NCBI GenBank assembly: GCA_933207985.1
Contig: OW240917.1
Span: 239,353,410-239,417,409, forward strand
DNA length: 64,000 nucleotides
From: Pelobates cultripes
Lineage: Eukaryota; Chordata; Amphibia; Anura; Pelobatidae
Direction: 5' to 3'
Shown here: positions 48,901 to 59,445 of the stretch, piece by piece
Layout: each line of letters opens with the position of its first letter
Numbering within the stretch: the stretch's first letter is position 1
Program-made: the position numbers and the translations under genes
Notes under the pieces: model-generated
What the model was told of the DNA's origin: nothing
Seen by the model: only the letters and a program-made list of their open reading frames with translations
The model's database searches: none

Positions 48901-50116
48901 TTTGGCACCTATGACTAAATACGCTAATTTTATTATGTTTTTTATGTATTTCCTATTTTTGTTTACCGCGTTTCAATGCTTCTTTGCCTGTATGAGGCCT
49001 GAAGCGTGTGAGACAGTCACTTGCCACATCAGGACAATTACAATTATTTATATAGCACCAACTTATTCCACAGCGCTGTACAATAGGTAAACAAGACATT
49101 TAATTCTAACAATACATGTATGAAATACGGGGACATTAGGTGAAGCCCAAATGAGCGTACAAGCTAAAGATCATGTCAGCTTTTTTAATTTAAACATGAA
49201 TTTAGTGACAATTGAATCCATAGCCAAGCTCTCAGTGTCTCCATGGTGAGATAAATCCTGTATCAAAATAGTTTATTAGTTATTATCAAATTCTTATTTT
49301 GTGCATATTATAAAAAAACTGTTATTTTCCCCATGGTACATCATTGCATGCTTTGAAATTCTTAAAACTGACCAGACCATATACATTTAGGGCACCGCAC
49401 TCTCCTGGTCCCTGGGGTGCAACCGGGCCTGAGGTAGGCCAAACCTCACTTTGCAGTTCTGGATAATAAATGGCAGTCCAGGCACTGAAGGTGACACAAA
49501 AGTAAGCACTGTTTATTGGAGCAGAAATAAGCAACGTTTCGACCCTGCAGGGTCTTTTTCAAGCTAACTTGGTGTCACCTTGAGTACCTGGACAGTCATT
49601 TATTAACCTATGATTTAGAGGCAGCATTAACCTGTATAGAAGCAGGGATATCGTGAAACAATAATTACCAAAACAAGCGCGCTAAATTAATCTGTAAATA
49701 TAAAGAAAAGCAAATAATAGTGCAGACAATCTGAATAGTCATCAAAGAAAATTAGAGAAATATGAGGGAAAAAACTCACATGTCCCAGAGCCCTATCACC
49801 CCTGGCTCTGGGTTTGCAAAGCTCCTTTGGAGAGGGGATATCCCCACACTGAAGATCGTTCCAAAGAATGTATCCACTAGGAGTTCAATAATACTGTACG
49901 GAAAAGAGAAGGGCAGGACCTCCAATTGAATAATATCACAATTATTAAATATCTTGAAACAGTTTACACATTCTTGTGTTCTGCTTTAGATTTTTAACCC
50001 CGCAATAAGTATTTGTCAAAATATATTGCTATAAATCATAGAGAATCTTTATAAACATCCCAGCTTTTTAAATTAGAACTCTGAGCAACCAGTAGATGCT
50101 GAAAAAGATGGTGATT
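48901..50116. other. intergenic stretch with DNA-element remnants
   Basis: Minus-strand LINE tail (TATATAGCACCAACTTATTC, about 49050) and a fold-back with GCAACGTTTCGACCCTGCAG (49531-49550), whose flanks (GTCCAGGCACTGAAGGTGAC and the inverse-like GTCACCTTGAGTACCTGGAC) form an inverted pair. No gene is supported. Confidence 0.45.
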
Positions 50117-50120
50117 TTAA

Positions 50121-50513
50121 AGGACCACTATAGGCACCCAGACCACTTCAGCTTAATGAAGTGGTCTGGGTCCCAGGTCCAGCTAGGGTTAACCCTTTTT
50201 TCTATAAACATAGCAGTTTCAGTCACTAGAGGGTTAATCCAGCCTCTAGTGGCTGTCTCTTGACAGCCACTAGAGGTGCTTGCGTGCTTCTCACTGTGAT
50301 TTTCGCAGTGAGAAGACGCCAGCGTCCATAGGAAAGTATTGTAAATGCTTTCCTATGAGACTGGCTGAATGCACGCATGGCTCTTGCCGCACATGCGCAT
50401 TCAGGAGGCGGAGAGGAGGAGGAGAGCTCCCCGCCCGGCGCTGGAGAAAGAGGTAAGTTTAACCCCTTTCTCTCCATTCAGCCTTGCGGGAGGGGGACCC
50501 TGAGGGTGGTCCT
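50121..50513. mobile_element. piggyBac-type MITE, 393 bp, TTAA target
   Basis: TTAA flanks at 50117-50120 and 50514-50517. The terminal repeats are AGGACCACTATAGGCACC and, inverted, AGGACCACCCTCAGGGTCC. The internal GACCACTTCAGCTTAATGAA is mirrored by the following GTGGTCTGGGT. Confidence 0.85.
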
Positions 50514-51023
50514 TTAACTTCCATTAGGTGGTCCTTTAACTTCCATTGTCTGGCCAGTTTGATAAATTAAAACGTGGTAAACTCTCACTTTCATTCTGAC
50601 ACGTATGTTTGGCACTTCACAACATGATGACGATGGGGTATTTTTCAAGATTTGAAAGGTGTTTTCCAATTCTTTGACGTATGTTGAGGACTCTACAGAA
50701 GTGAACGATGCCAGTGGGAGATGAGACATGTTTGCTCTTTATATCTGATATGTGCAGTGCTCCATGTGAGCGTATCTCAGTGGTTTTATTAGTAGTACCA
50801 TTCATGTTATCTTTTATCAGTGTTACCTCCAACTAGCATCCTTTTGTGAGCGGTCCAGTAGAGAAAAATGTAAGAAAGAAAAACCCACAACCTATATTGT
50901 GCATATGAAGAAGGTGTTGCATGGAAAGAGGAGGGAGTGGCTGTTAAAGATTTATTTAGTAAACATTTTGCTGCTGCACTGATTAGGGGAGGCCATAGGC
51001 CACAACATTTCAAGTCATCAAAC

Positions 51024-51155
51024 TTGGACCGTTTAGAGCACTCCAGATGTTGTGGACTACATCTCCCTTGATGCTTTGCCAGCATTATGGCTGTCAGAGC
51101 ACAATGGGGGATGTAGTCCACAACATCTGGAATGCTGAAGGTTTCCTACCCCTGC
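51024..51155. mobile_element. hAT-type MITE (ACTACATCTCCC core)
   Basis: Inverted pair CACTCCAGATGTTGTGGACT and ATGTAGTCCACAACATCTGG around CTTTGCCAGCATTATGGCTG. The right end is CCTACCCCTG; the left end is degenerate. Confidence 0.75.
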
Positions 51156-52050
51156 TTTAGGGGTTATGGGCTGGTAGGCAGTTTTATTCAGGGACATTTT
51201 AGGTGACATTATGGAGTTTATTCACTAAATCGGAAATTGAGGAGAAATGATAAGAAAAATGTATGTTGAAGCCAAAATAATGAAATTTGACCCATTTACA
51301 GCTCAGCTTTTTTTTTTTTTTTTTTACCTTGGGAGGGTTTGGTGTAACAATTAGCTTGCTTCCTTTTTTGGGTGCAATCTAACCACCAAATGCACGTTGC
51401 ATAATTACTGAGACTGGGTTGTAGGAGCAATGATATGTAAAAATGCCTCCCACCCTGTTTGTCAGTCACACGGTGCAGAACATACAATGGGTGATCCCAT
51501 TGTACAGCGCTACGGAATCTGATGGCGCTATATAAATAATAAAATAATAATAATTAATGAAAAGCTGTAATGATTTGAACTGCTGTTTAGGCATAAACTA
51601 CTTATCACATGATATCCCGATGGACAGAGGATTATGGGATAAGATAATTCTCCATAAACCTGATTGGAGTGTCTCACCAATGTGTGGGAGGGGTCTTCCT
51701 GCAGATGTACACAGACACCACTGCAGTGGCAGCTGGTGAAATTTAAAGATGCCGCCCCCCCTACCTCGGGCTTAGGCACTTAAGACCATGAGATGTCATA
51801 GCCTGATTAAAGCCAGCTGCATGGAGGATGGAAGCTGTACATATAATCCTGGCTGACGTGTTGTTTTCTTTTTAATGCACACTTATCAATAATCCTTACA
51901 ATGCCAATAAAATTTAATATATTTTTTTTTTTTACAATAAAAAACTGGGGTTATTACCTGCCCCTATGGACCAGACTCCACCGCCCCAGTGAAAGTTGAA
52001 TAGAGACACTTTAAAGGTTTGTAACTTTGTTATTTAATACTATATATTAT
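51156..52050. other. unclassified intergenic sequence
   Basis: Includes a plus-strand LINE tail (TACAGCGCTACGGAATCTGA, then GGCGCTATATAAATAATAAA, about 51504-51545). No gene is supported. Confidence 0.4.
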
Positions 52051-52055
52051 AATAC

Positions 52056-52655
52056 TGTAGCGTGTACTCACCTCCCTCAAGCTATACAGTCCTTCTCCTG
52101 CCACGCGGCATAAGGTAGCAAGTACTCACCTCCCTCGAGCCGCGCAGCCCTCCTCAGTGGCATAATATCTATATATAAATTGTAGGCGTGACATCACGCC
52201 TGTTCATAAATTGACCATGTCATCATTGCGATCCTAATCTATTTTGAGTTGTAATAATGATGTTGAACAATCAGTACACAGGTAAGCCTATTGTGGTTTC
52301 TTGTTAAATCATTGTTTAGTGCTCCTACAAATTCTCTTGTGATTTCCTGTGTTTGACCTCGGCTTCGTATTTGACTTGTGATTTCTGGTATCCTGGCTTC
52401 GACTTCGTATTTGACTTGTGATTTCTGGTATCCTGACCTGGCTTCATACTTGACTCGTGATTTTCTGGTATCCTGACCCAGCTTTGTATATACTCTGTGT
52501 ATTTCTGTGTTCCTGACCTTGATTTATTCCTGACTTCGTTTCTAGCTATATTAATACGTTAAGTCCGGCCATTCTAAGGCTCGGTAATACGTCTTTCGAG
52601 ATCCATCTTTGTGGGTTTCCTCTTTCCTATGTGTTGGGGTACGACTCCTGTGACA
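52056..52655 (+). mobile_element. solo LTR, 600 bp, with 5-bp target duplication
   Basis: Starts TGTAGCGTGTACTCACC and ends CTCCTGTGACA, flanked by AATAC at 52051-52055 and 52656-52660. An internal array of three 48-bp-like units (CTTGTGATTTCTGGTATCCT) lies at about 52370-52480. It shares the 3' region GGCCATTCTAAGGCTCGGTA with the solo LTR at 8414-8956, so both belong to one family. Confidence 0.87.
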
Positions 52656-52660
52656 AATAC

Positions 52661-54712
52661 CTTAAAAGAAATATTGGGTCACATTTTGAATAGGCAATCC
52701 TTATAAGTCTGTCGAAAATATGCAGGAGATCTATGATTTACATAGGAAACATAATTAAAGGATCTACACACAACGAAAATAATTTACAAATCATTCACTC
52801 AAATGTGAATTATCTGGAATTTAAAATGAATTTTTATATTTTAGGAACAAAAAAGCCGAATTGTATGAATTCTTCAAATTATACTCCGTAATACAGGTTT
52901 ACAGTGCTGTGCATTTTCATTAGAATGTTGGAAGTAAATATCAGATAAATTAAAAAATGAATATACATTATTGTAATTTTTCCATTCAAACTGACTAATT
53001 TTGGTTCTACTATAACAATGCTTCCAGTTGTCAAATATATATGTATATATATAAGATTAATTATTTGGATCTTAAGTTAAAATGCAACGACTTGGTTAGA
53101 AACCTCTGGTTAAAGATACAGGGTATGTGCACTTTTAACATATGATTAAATTGTTTGGTATAAAAGGCAATATTAAATTGTGCGAACATGTATATAATGC
53201 ACACAGGGTTACTCACTAAAACAATGATTATAAGTCCAAATTGCAAAATGGAGGCTAATCTAGCCATGTTGTGACTATGGTTGTGTTAGTCAATTTCTCC
53301 AAATCATGTATGTTTTCTTAAAGCAACACCCCAAACACCATAACCACTACAGCATACCGTGGTCACACTACTGACCGAGGGTGTTCTGGTAGCTTTATTA
53401 TCAGCAGTCCAAACCATATTCAAAAAGCTTGGCATTGTTGTGATGGGGTTGGGTCCCAACACACTAGGAAGGCTAGTAAAATAGAATGTATGATCAGTCC
53501 TTAGAGGTGGCCGAACAAAAGCCTTAGAGGTGGCCGAACAAAAGCAAGAATGGTAAGAGGACAGGTCGGGGTCAAAGTGAGACAACAGGATGGTGAGACA
53601 AGCCAAAGGTCTAGGAGTATAGAAATCAGAATAGTTAATAAACAAGTTGAGGTCAAAATTCCATAACAAGCAAATGCGGTATAAACACACTCTTAGGCTG
53701 CTATAGACGACATGACACAGTTCTTCTAGTGGACCGAGGTTTCATAGCCTTAGCGTCTGACATCATCAGTGGAACGCCAAAATGTCATAGGCCTGTGAAG
53801 CCATCATAATTGGCTATAAATCTGTAGTGAACATAACAGTCCATGACTATTTTGACGCAGCATTGATGCAAAGCTGCATTTTAGGTTGTCAATTTTCCTC
53901 ACGTCAATATTGACACAGCACTAACGCAAAGTAGCTTTTTTTTTTAAAAAAAAAGCTAATTAGGGTTGCCATGTTTCAATATTGAAGGTGGAAAGGAGAA
54001 CAGCACTACACTGTGTACTAGAATGACTCCAGAAACCATCAGGATACCTGACCGACGTCTTAAGAACTGCAAGTTCCTAACTAGTTCCCAATGAGATAAT
54101 GGAAGTTCCTACTAAGGACCTTTTGGCTCCCAGCCAATAAAATGTTAATGGAGGAGGGAAGTAGTGTTAATGTTGGCAGCAAATTTCTATTTAGTTTTAC
54201 TCAGTCTTTTTTACTAAAAAGCGATTTTCGTTTTAGTCGTATTTTAGTCATCTGAATTGTTTTAGCCGAGTAAATCTCAAAAATGTTAGCCGAGTAAAAT
54301 CGGACTTAAATTGTTGGTCGACAAAATTAACACTGGATGGGAGCGGCACCCCAGCAGATCTGAAATGAGAAATTTAACCATTCGAAAAACGGTTTGGAGA
54401 GCACTCCTGGCTCCATAACCACTTCAGCACACTATAAGGGTTATGGTGCTTAAAGTATTTCTTTAAATTGTGCTATAACTCTGACTCTACAGAATTAATG
54501 GGTGGTAAAAAAACAAAACAAAAAGGCCCCAGTTGTACTGGTTAACCCCATAATAGGCATTTAGGTTGCCAGATCACCACACCTATGCAAGATGCTAATC
54601 AATTGTTTTGAAGTAAGGCTTGAAGGCGCTGCCTGGCACTGTGTTGCATTCATGTGTCAGCAGTGTGAAACCAATGGTTTGATCTTGGCCAGAAGCCCAA
54701 ACAATTTTTAAA
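52661..54712. other. intergenic stretch, mostly unclassified
   Basis: Contains a duplicated CCTTAGAGGTGGCCGAACAA (53501 and 53522) inside sequence that may be a minus-strand LTR relic (about 53420-53780). No gene is supported. Confidence 0.35.
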
Positions 54713-54713
54713 A

Positions 54714-55530
54714 TCTCTTTTTTGCCAAGTGATGATTACAACCAAGGAAATTCAATGATTGAAATTGATAAAGAAAAAAAAAAGAAAAAACACCAACCCG
54801 TCTGCGGGCCTGGAAATAATTAATTACACGATATTATTTCAAAGATCACAATCATGGTATGGCCTAAAGATATAGTTCCTATAGAAAAAACAACAAACAT
54901 TGGGGGTAAAATGCAACCTCAGACATGACTTATCATAAATGAGATTGGTTTAGAAATGACACACAGAGATTAATAAATATTTGGAGCGCAATAAATTGGT
55001 GTTTCATGCCTGCAGAGACAAATGTCATCAGGCAGGAAACTGCTGTGTATCACCAACACAGAAACTAAATGACTATGGGACAAAGTGGCCATGTGCAGGC
55101 CTTGAAACACACACTTCCGGGTTTAAATCACACCTCACTGCTACTTCCCCTTTAAGACGGATCTTGATATCGACTCTGTTTACATGAAGTGGCGCAAGGA
55201 TATGATACACTGATATAAATTCAGGAATCAGAATCCATCCGCACACAACATATATTGGAAACGGGTTGTGGCCCCCTCAGAACCCGCTCTGTGAGCTCTG
55301 TCTCCTCACATTGTATTTCAGTACTGTTTATCAAATGTCAAGAAAGCAGTAAGTGTGTGACTTATACCCTTTAAATGTAGGAACTATATCTTTAGGCCAT
55401 ACCATGATTGTGATCTTTGATATAATATAGTGTAATTAATTATTTCCACGCGGTGTTTTTTTCTTTATCAATTTCAATCATTGAATTTCCTTGGTTGTAA
55501 TCATCACTTGGCAAAAAAAGAGATTTAAAA
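54714..55530. mobile_element. long-terminal-inverted-repeat element, about 815 bp
   Basis: The left arm (54714 to about 54890) includes TTTGCCAAGTGATGATTACA and CATGGTATGGCCTAAAGATA. The inverse of both occurs in the right arm (about 55375-55530: TATCTTTAGGCCATACCATG and TGTAATCATCACTTGGCAAA). About 490 bp lie between the arms with no transposase. It ends only some 160 bp before the hexim1 promoter block. Confidence 0.85.
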
Positions 55531-55689
55531 AAAAATAATATATAATTATAACATGGTCACCCCCCCATTGGGTTTCGAAAATGGTCTTACCCATGGGTTC
55601 CATTGCCGTTGCCTGATTGGTCAGCTGGCCTTCAATTACTAGAACCTCAACCAATCAGATTCTAGCGAGATCTTAGCAACAGCCAGTGC

Positions 55690-55930
55690 ACGCCTCAGCC
55701 AATAGTCACTTATAAAAGGCGGGATGCCTACGGTTGATGTTGATTGGGCAATAGGCAGTAGCTATCAATCGGTTGAGGGGCGGGGACATGGGAGCGTTTG
55801 TGACGTGGCGTCATCACGCTGCGCCCTGGACTACATATCCCGAAATGCCGCAGTGGGCTAGGAACGCGCATGCGCATCGTTTATGCGTCAGGATCGCCTA
55901 TAAAAGGCAGCGTCCCACAGCTTGGGAGCA
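55690..55930 (+). promoter_or_regulatory. hexim1: hexim1 promoter
   Basis: A CpG-rich block with several recognisable sites: a CCAAT box (agccaatag near 55697); a first TATA (tataaaagg, 55711); an ATTGG (inverted CCAAT) near 55742; TGACGTGG followed by GCGTCATCA (55801-55816, CRE/ATF-like); ACTACATATCCCGAAATGC (55830-55848, ZNF143/SBS-like); a perfect NRF1-type GCGCATGCGC (55866-55875); and a second TATA, TATAAAAG (55899-55906). Transcription probably starts near 55930. The factor names rest on consensus matching only. Confidence 0.75.
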
Positions 55931-56307
55931 GTAGTTGGAGGCTGGCTGGTGGAGCAGACGCTTGTGTTGTGTCAGGAGGACGGTTGCTTGTTTTTTTTTT
56001 TCCCTTCTTCTTCCTCCTCCCTCATTCTCTCTCCTTACCCTGTGTAGTCCAACAGCAGCCAGCTGGTGGCAGTGCTTGGCAACAGCTGCATTCCTGAGCA
56101 GCAGCAGCCTCTGAGCTGGGACAGCAGGAGTGATGCCAATTGTACCAAGAGACTCTACATGCACAGACAAGTCTGATTTAGGAATCTGGAGTGCTGATTA
56201 TTGAAGACCCCAAAATTAATTCAACTGGGGGGCAACAAGAGCTGAACAGCTCTGAAAGTGACCAGATAGACTTTCTACCTACTCTCCCTGTTGGATTTGG
56301 GGTTGCC
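55930..56307 (+). promoter_or_regulatory. hexim1: hexim1 5' leader with two upstream ORFs
   Basis: The leader between the second TATA box and ATG 56308 contains a CT-rich run and CAG-rich sequence. It has two short ORFs: 56133-56204 (23 codons plus stop) and, inside it in another frame, 56159-56176 (5 codons plus stop). Neither is in frame with hexim1. They could reduce initiation at the main ATG. Confidence 0.55.
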
Positions 56308-57210
56308 ATGGCTGAAGTTGGAGTTCAGGAGCCCACCCTGCCTTGCAAAACTTTGACAGGTGAGGGCTCCATGCTGCCCTGTAAGGATAGCAGTGATGAT
56401 GGGTGGCAGCAAAGAGCAGAGGAGGAGGAGGAGGAAAAGGAGGAGTGCCTGGATAGAGATGCTGCCACTCTTGCTTGTCCAGAAGAGGACTACGACAAAG
56501 AGGGTGGCTCTCAGAAGCCAGGGCAGCTGGCCAGAGGCAAACAGGAAGACGACTGGAAACAGGTGGGGAAAAAGAGGCACAGGAGGCGGCCGTCCAAAAA
56601 GAAGAGGAAATGGAAGCCGTACAATAAGATGACCTGGGAGGAGAAGAAGCTCTTGGAGGAGCGAGAGTCTCAAAGGGCGTCCAGAATGAGAGCGGAAATG
56701 TTTGCCAAAGGGCAGCCCGTGGCACCTTACAACACCACACAGTTTTTAATGGACCTGCATGACCAAGAGGAACCCGACTTGTGCCCTCCGCAAAAGAGAT
56801 TTGCTCTCAATCTTCCACCTCTAAACGCCAACTCTTCCACCAAAGGCGATAGCACAGAGGAAGACCTGGAAGAGGATGAGGATGGAACAGGCAGTGACGG
56901 AATGGACAGTAATGATGGGACTGAGTTTCTACAGAAGGACTTCTCGGAGACCTATGAGCGGTACCATGCAGAGAGCTTGCAAGACATGAGCAAGCAGGAG
57001 TTAATCCGAGAATACATGGAGCTGGAAAAGTGCCTCAGTCGCATGGAAGAAGAGAACAACCGCTTAAGGCTCCAGGTTTTACCCTCGGTTGGTGGGATAG
57101 AGGACTCCAGGATCCGTGAGCTAGAGATGGAGTTAGAGAAGCTAAAAGAGGAGAACCAGCGACTTAAAAAGGAGAAGGAGTTAGTAGTGGCAGACCCAAG
57201 TGGACATTGA
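56308..57210 (+). CDS. hexim1: HEXIM1, 7SK-dependent inhibitor of P-TEFb (300 aa, intronless)
   Basis: HEXIM proteins bind 7SK snRNA and then hold CDK9-cyclin T (P-TEFb) inactive in the nucleus, so limiting release of paused RNA polymerase II. Visible parts: an acidic N-terminal region (residues about 35-65); the arginine-rich 7SK-binding and nuclear-localisation motif KKRHRRRPSKKKRKW (88-102); the inhibitory PYNT motif (140-143) followed by FLMDLH; acidic clusters (about 183-200) that in the family contact the basic motif; and a C-terminal coiled-coil dimer and cyclin T-binding region (about 206-291). A single exon is usual for HEXIM1. The start is ATG 56308 (gccATGG, strong Kozak context). 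The frame stays open upstream to 56182 but has no ATG. At 300 residues it is shorter than human HEXIM1 (359), mainly in the N-terminal region. acbd4 lies upstream on the same strand, as in other tetrapods. Confidence 0.97.
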   Translation: MAEVGVQEPTLPCKTLTGEGSMLPCKDSSDDGWQQRAEEEEEEKEECLDRDAATLACPEEDYDKEGGSQKPGQLARGKQEDDWKQVGKKRHRRRPSKKKRKWKPYNKMTWEEKKLLEERESQRASRMRAEMFAKGQPVAPYNTTQFLMDLHDQEEPDLCPPQKRFALNLPPLNANSSTKGDSTEEDLEEDEDGTGSDGMDSNDGTEFLQKDFSETYERYHAESLQDMSKQELIREYMELEKCLSRMEEENNRLRLQVLPSVGGIEDSRIRELEMELEKLKEENQRLKKEKELVVADPSGH

Positions 57211-57695
57211 CCTTTGTGCTATTGCACATATCTTTTTGATCTCCCGATTAAATGTTTCAACTTTTTTTTTTTTTTTTCCTTTTCATTTAACATATTCTTG
57301 GAGTACCTAGTATGTCACAAAACATTATTCCAAGTTAGAATTGGGAAGACTCCAGCACATCTGATCTATGCGAACCATATTTTAAAGATGACCTTTTTTT
57401 AAGCTCCAAAAGGTTTGCTGGACTTGATGCTAATGGACAAAGACAAACTGCAAACCGGGCGAAATCTGTTCTGTTAAAGACTATGCAGATCACAAAAAGA
57501 TGTGACTTTCTCCAAACCTTGTGATCCTGAGACCCAATTTTGTGGTTTTTGTATTTATTTTGATGAAACTTCTCCATGTTCTTAAATATTTGCAGACTTT
57601 CTCTTGCTTCTGATTCTAACTGGTTTAATTATTCTGTATATATATTTTTTGCAGTCTGGATTTTTTTAATAAATGTTTACAAATGGGAAAAGTGT
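57211..57695 (+). other. hexim1: hexim1 3' UTR with polyadenylation signal
   Basis: Sequence after the TGA at 57208-57210 is U-rich and ends with AATAAA at 57668-57673, followed by a GT-rich stretch. Cleavage is expected near 57690. Confidence 0.7.
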
Positions 57696-58614
57696 GGAAC
57701 ATTTTTGTGCTTTTAGTTTTTAAAAAAAATTTTTTTTTACATTTAAATAGTCATAACTATCTTGCTTAGCAATGATCTTTCTTTAATTGTAAAAATGTAA
57801 TGTATACTTCCAGTGTGTACATTTGTAGTTGTGGAATGTGTCCCTTTGGGCAGTAAAGGGTTCCAGAATTTAAGGCTATGCTGTGGCATTCAAATACTGT
57901 TTATCCAGCTGTTCGGAACTTAAACTCCCACCAACCTTTGACAGAACAAAATCACAATTGTCAACCAATTCTTCATGGGCGTTGTAGTTTTCAAACAGCT
58001 GTAATAGCCTGTATTCAAATATCTTTGAATTCAGGGCTCGTAAAATCACTAGTGTAGGTCTTACTGGCAATAGAAATGCAGATAGAAGGAATGATGCAGC
58101 TGTTCTCTAACATTTTTAAGGATTGTCTTTAAAAGTCATTAAAATTAAAGAAACTGTGTTTAAATATCGCTAAATATGGAATTGTAAAAAAAAATATCGT
58201 TCAGTAAAAAAAAAATTAGGATCCAGTATATAGCAGCTGAAAATTGCAGAATGCTACTTTTTGATATATATATATATATATATATATATATCTATCGCTC
58301 TAAATTTAAACAAAATATTTTTATATAGTCTTTTCTATAAAAAACAAAATATAAACCAGAACTCAATCTCTAACCTCTTATAACCAATGGGTATACAGTT
58401 AATACAAAGACCGTACAGAGGCATTGGTGAGGACATCTGGGTGGTAATACATCCATCTGGCTAACAGGAACATCTTGTTAATGTTAATCCAGGTCTGTAT
58501 TGGGTGTACTTTGGATGCTGGTTTAAATATTCCCAGAACAGCTGGTAGAGAATTCTGTGAATTATAGTTAAAAAAATCAACCAGAGGGGAAATATTGGAT
58601 TCCATTGGTCTAAA
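57696..58614. other. AT-rich intergenic sequence
   Basis: A TA microsatellite lies at 58265-58290, and a worn hairpin with AACTTAAACTCCCACC and GGGCGTTGTAGTTTTC lies at about 57890-58010, probably an old ACTACAACTCCC-type MITE. No gene is supported. Confidence 0.4.
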
Positions 58615-58616
58615 AC

Positions 58617-58752
58617 AGGGATTTGGGAACCTTTGGTCCTCCAGATGTTTTGGACTACATCTCCCATAATGCTCTCAAGGCCATAATGCTAGCAAAGCAT
58701 CAAGGGAGATGTAGTCCACAACATCTAGAGGGCCGAAGGTTTCCAACCCCTG
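58617..58752. mobile_element. hAT-type MITE with near-perfect 8-bp target duplication
   Basis: CAGGGATTTGGGAACC...GGTTTCCAACCCCTG. The flanks GTCTAAAA (before 58617) and ATCTAAAA (after 58752) match at 7 of 8. The interior is the inverted TCCAGATGTTTTGGACTACA pair. Confidence 0.85.
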
Positions 58753-59288
58753 ATCTAAAACCTTGGCCTCCCAGGTGTTGTTGCACTACAACTCCCATGA
58801 TTCTCTGGTCATCTATTGTATGAAAAGATTTATGGGAATTGTAGGCCTTTAACATGGGGGTGCAGAGTTCCTGAGCCCGTGTCAACTGTGCAGCTGGCTT
58901 CAGCTGTTAACAAATGAATAGGCTTCTAAAGCAAAGCTACACAAAATCTGAACTAAAAGTGTCCTGACCCCTTTCTATCCAAGACTCATTGGTGACAGGT
59001 AATGGCTGATGGGAATTGTAGTCCAATAATAGCTGGTGATATTGATGTTCGTGCCTTCTTCAGTCTGCAGTTCTGAAAAGTAATTCTGTGATTAACTTGA
59101 GCTAAGTGAGCCGTGAGCCAATCACAAGCTTGATTCTTTAACAAATATTCCGTAGTACTGTTTATCAATTGGTGGCAAACTCAAATGAAATGGAGAAACG
59201 TAGGGCACTACATACAAAAATGTATTTATATTTTTTACTTTTATTTCTTCCCTAAGCCCAAGTGTGTCCTTTCTGTAACACCCCCTAA

Positions 59289-59445
59289 ACCAGGGGTGCC
59301 CAAAAGGTATATCCCCAGATGTTTGAAAACTACAACTTCCATGATGCTTTGTCATCCTGTAAGCATTCTTAAGGCCTGCAAAGCATCATGGGAGTTGTAG
59401 TTTTACAACTCTGCCTTTTTTGCACGTCTGCCCTAGACCACTGTC
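59289..59445. mobile_element. hAT-type MITE (CAGGGGTGCCC family)
   Basis: CAGGGGTGCCCAAAAGG then CCAGATGTTTGAAAACTACA is mirrored by AAGCATCATGGGAGTTGTAG. The right end is worn (GCACGTCTGCCCTAG). Same family as 61236. Confidence 0.7.

Noticed and set aside
53304..53690. 128-codon minus-strand frame
   Set aside because: No domain recognised. It overlaps a duplicated GGTGGCCGAACAAAAG motif and looks like repeat-derived sequence, possibly an LTR relic.
55898..56170. 90-codon minus-strand frame over the hexim1 leader
   Set aside because: Antisense of a CT-rich and CAG-rich leader; no motif or independent promoter.
56191..56307. Upstream extension of the hexim1 frame from GTG 56191
   Set aside because: There is no ATG in the extension. 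ATG 56308 has a strong Kozak context and gives the expected HEXIM1 architecture. Non-AUG initiation has no support here.
56275..56740. Two antisense frames of 132 and 153 codons over hexim1
   Set aside because: Shadows of the hexim1 coding strand, rich in Pro/Leu/Ser as expected from the reverse complement of acidic and lysine codons. No family motif.
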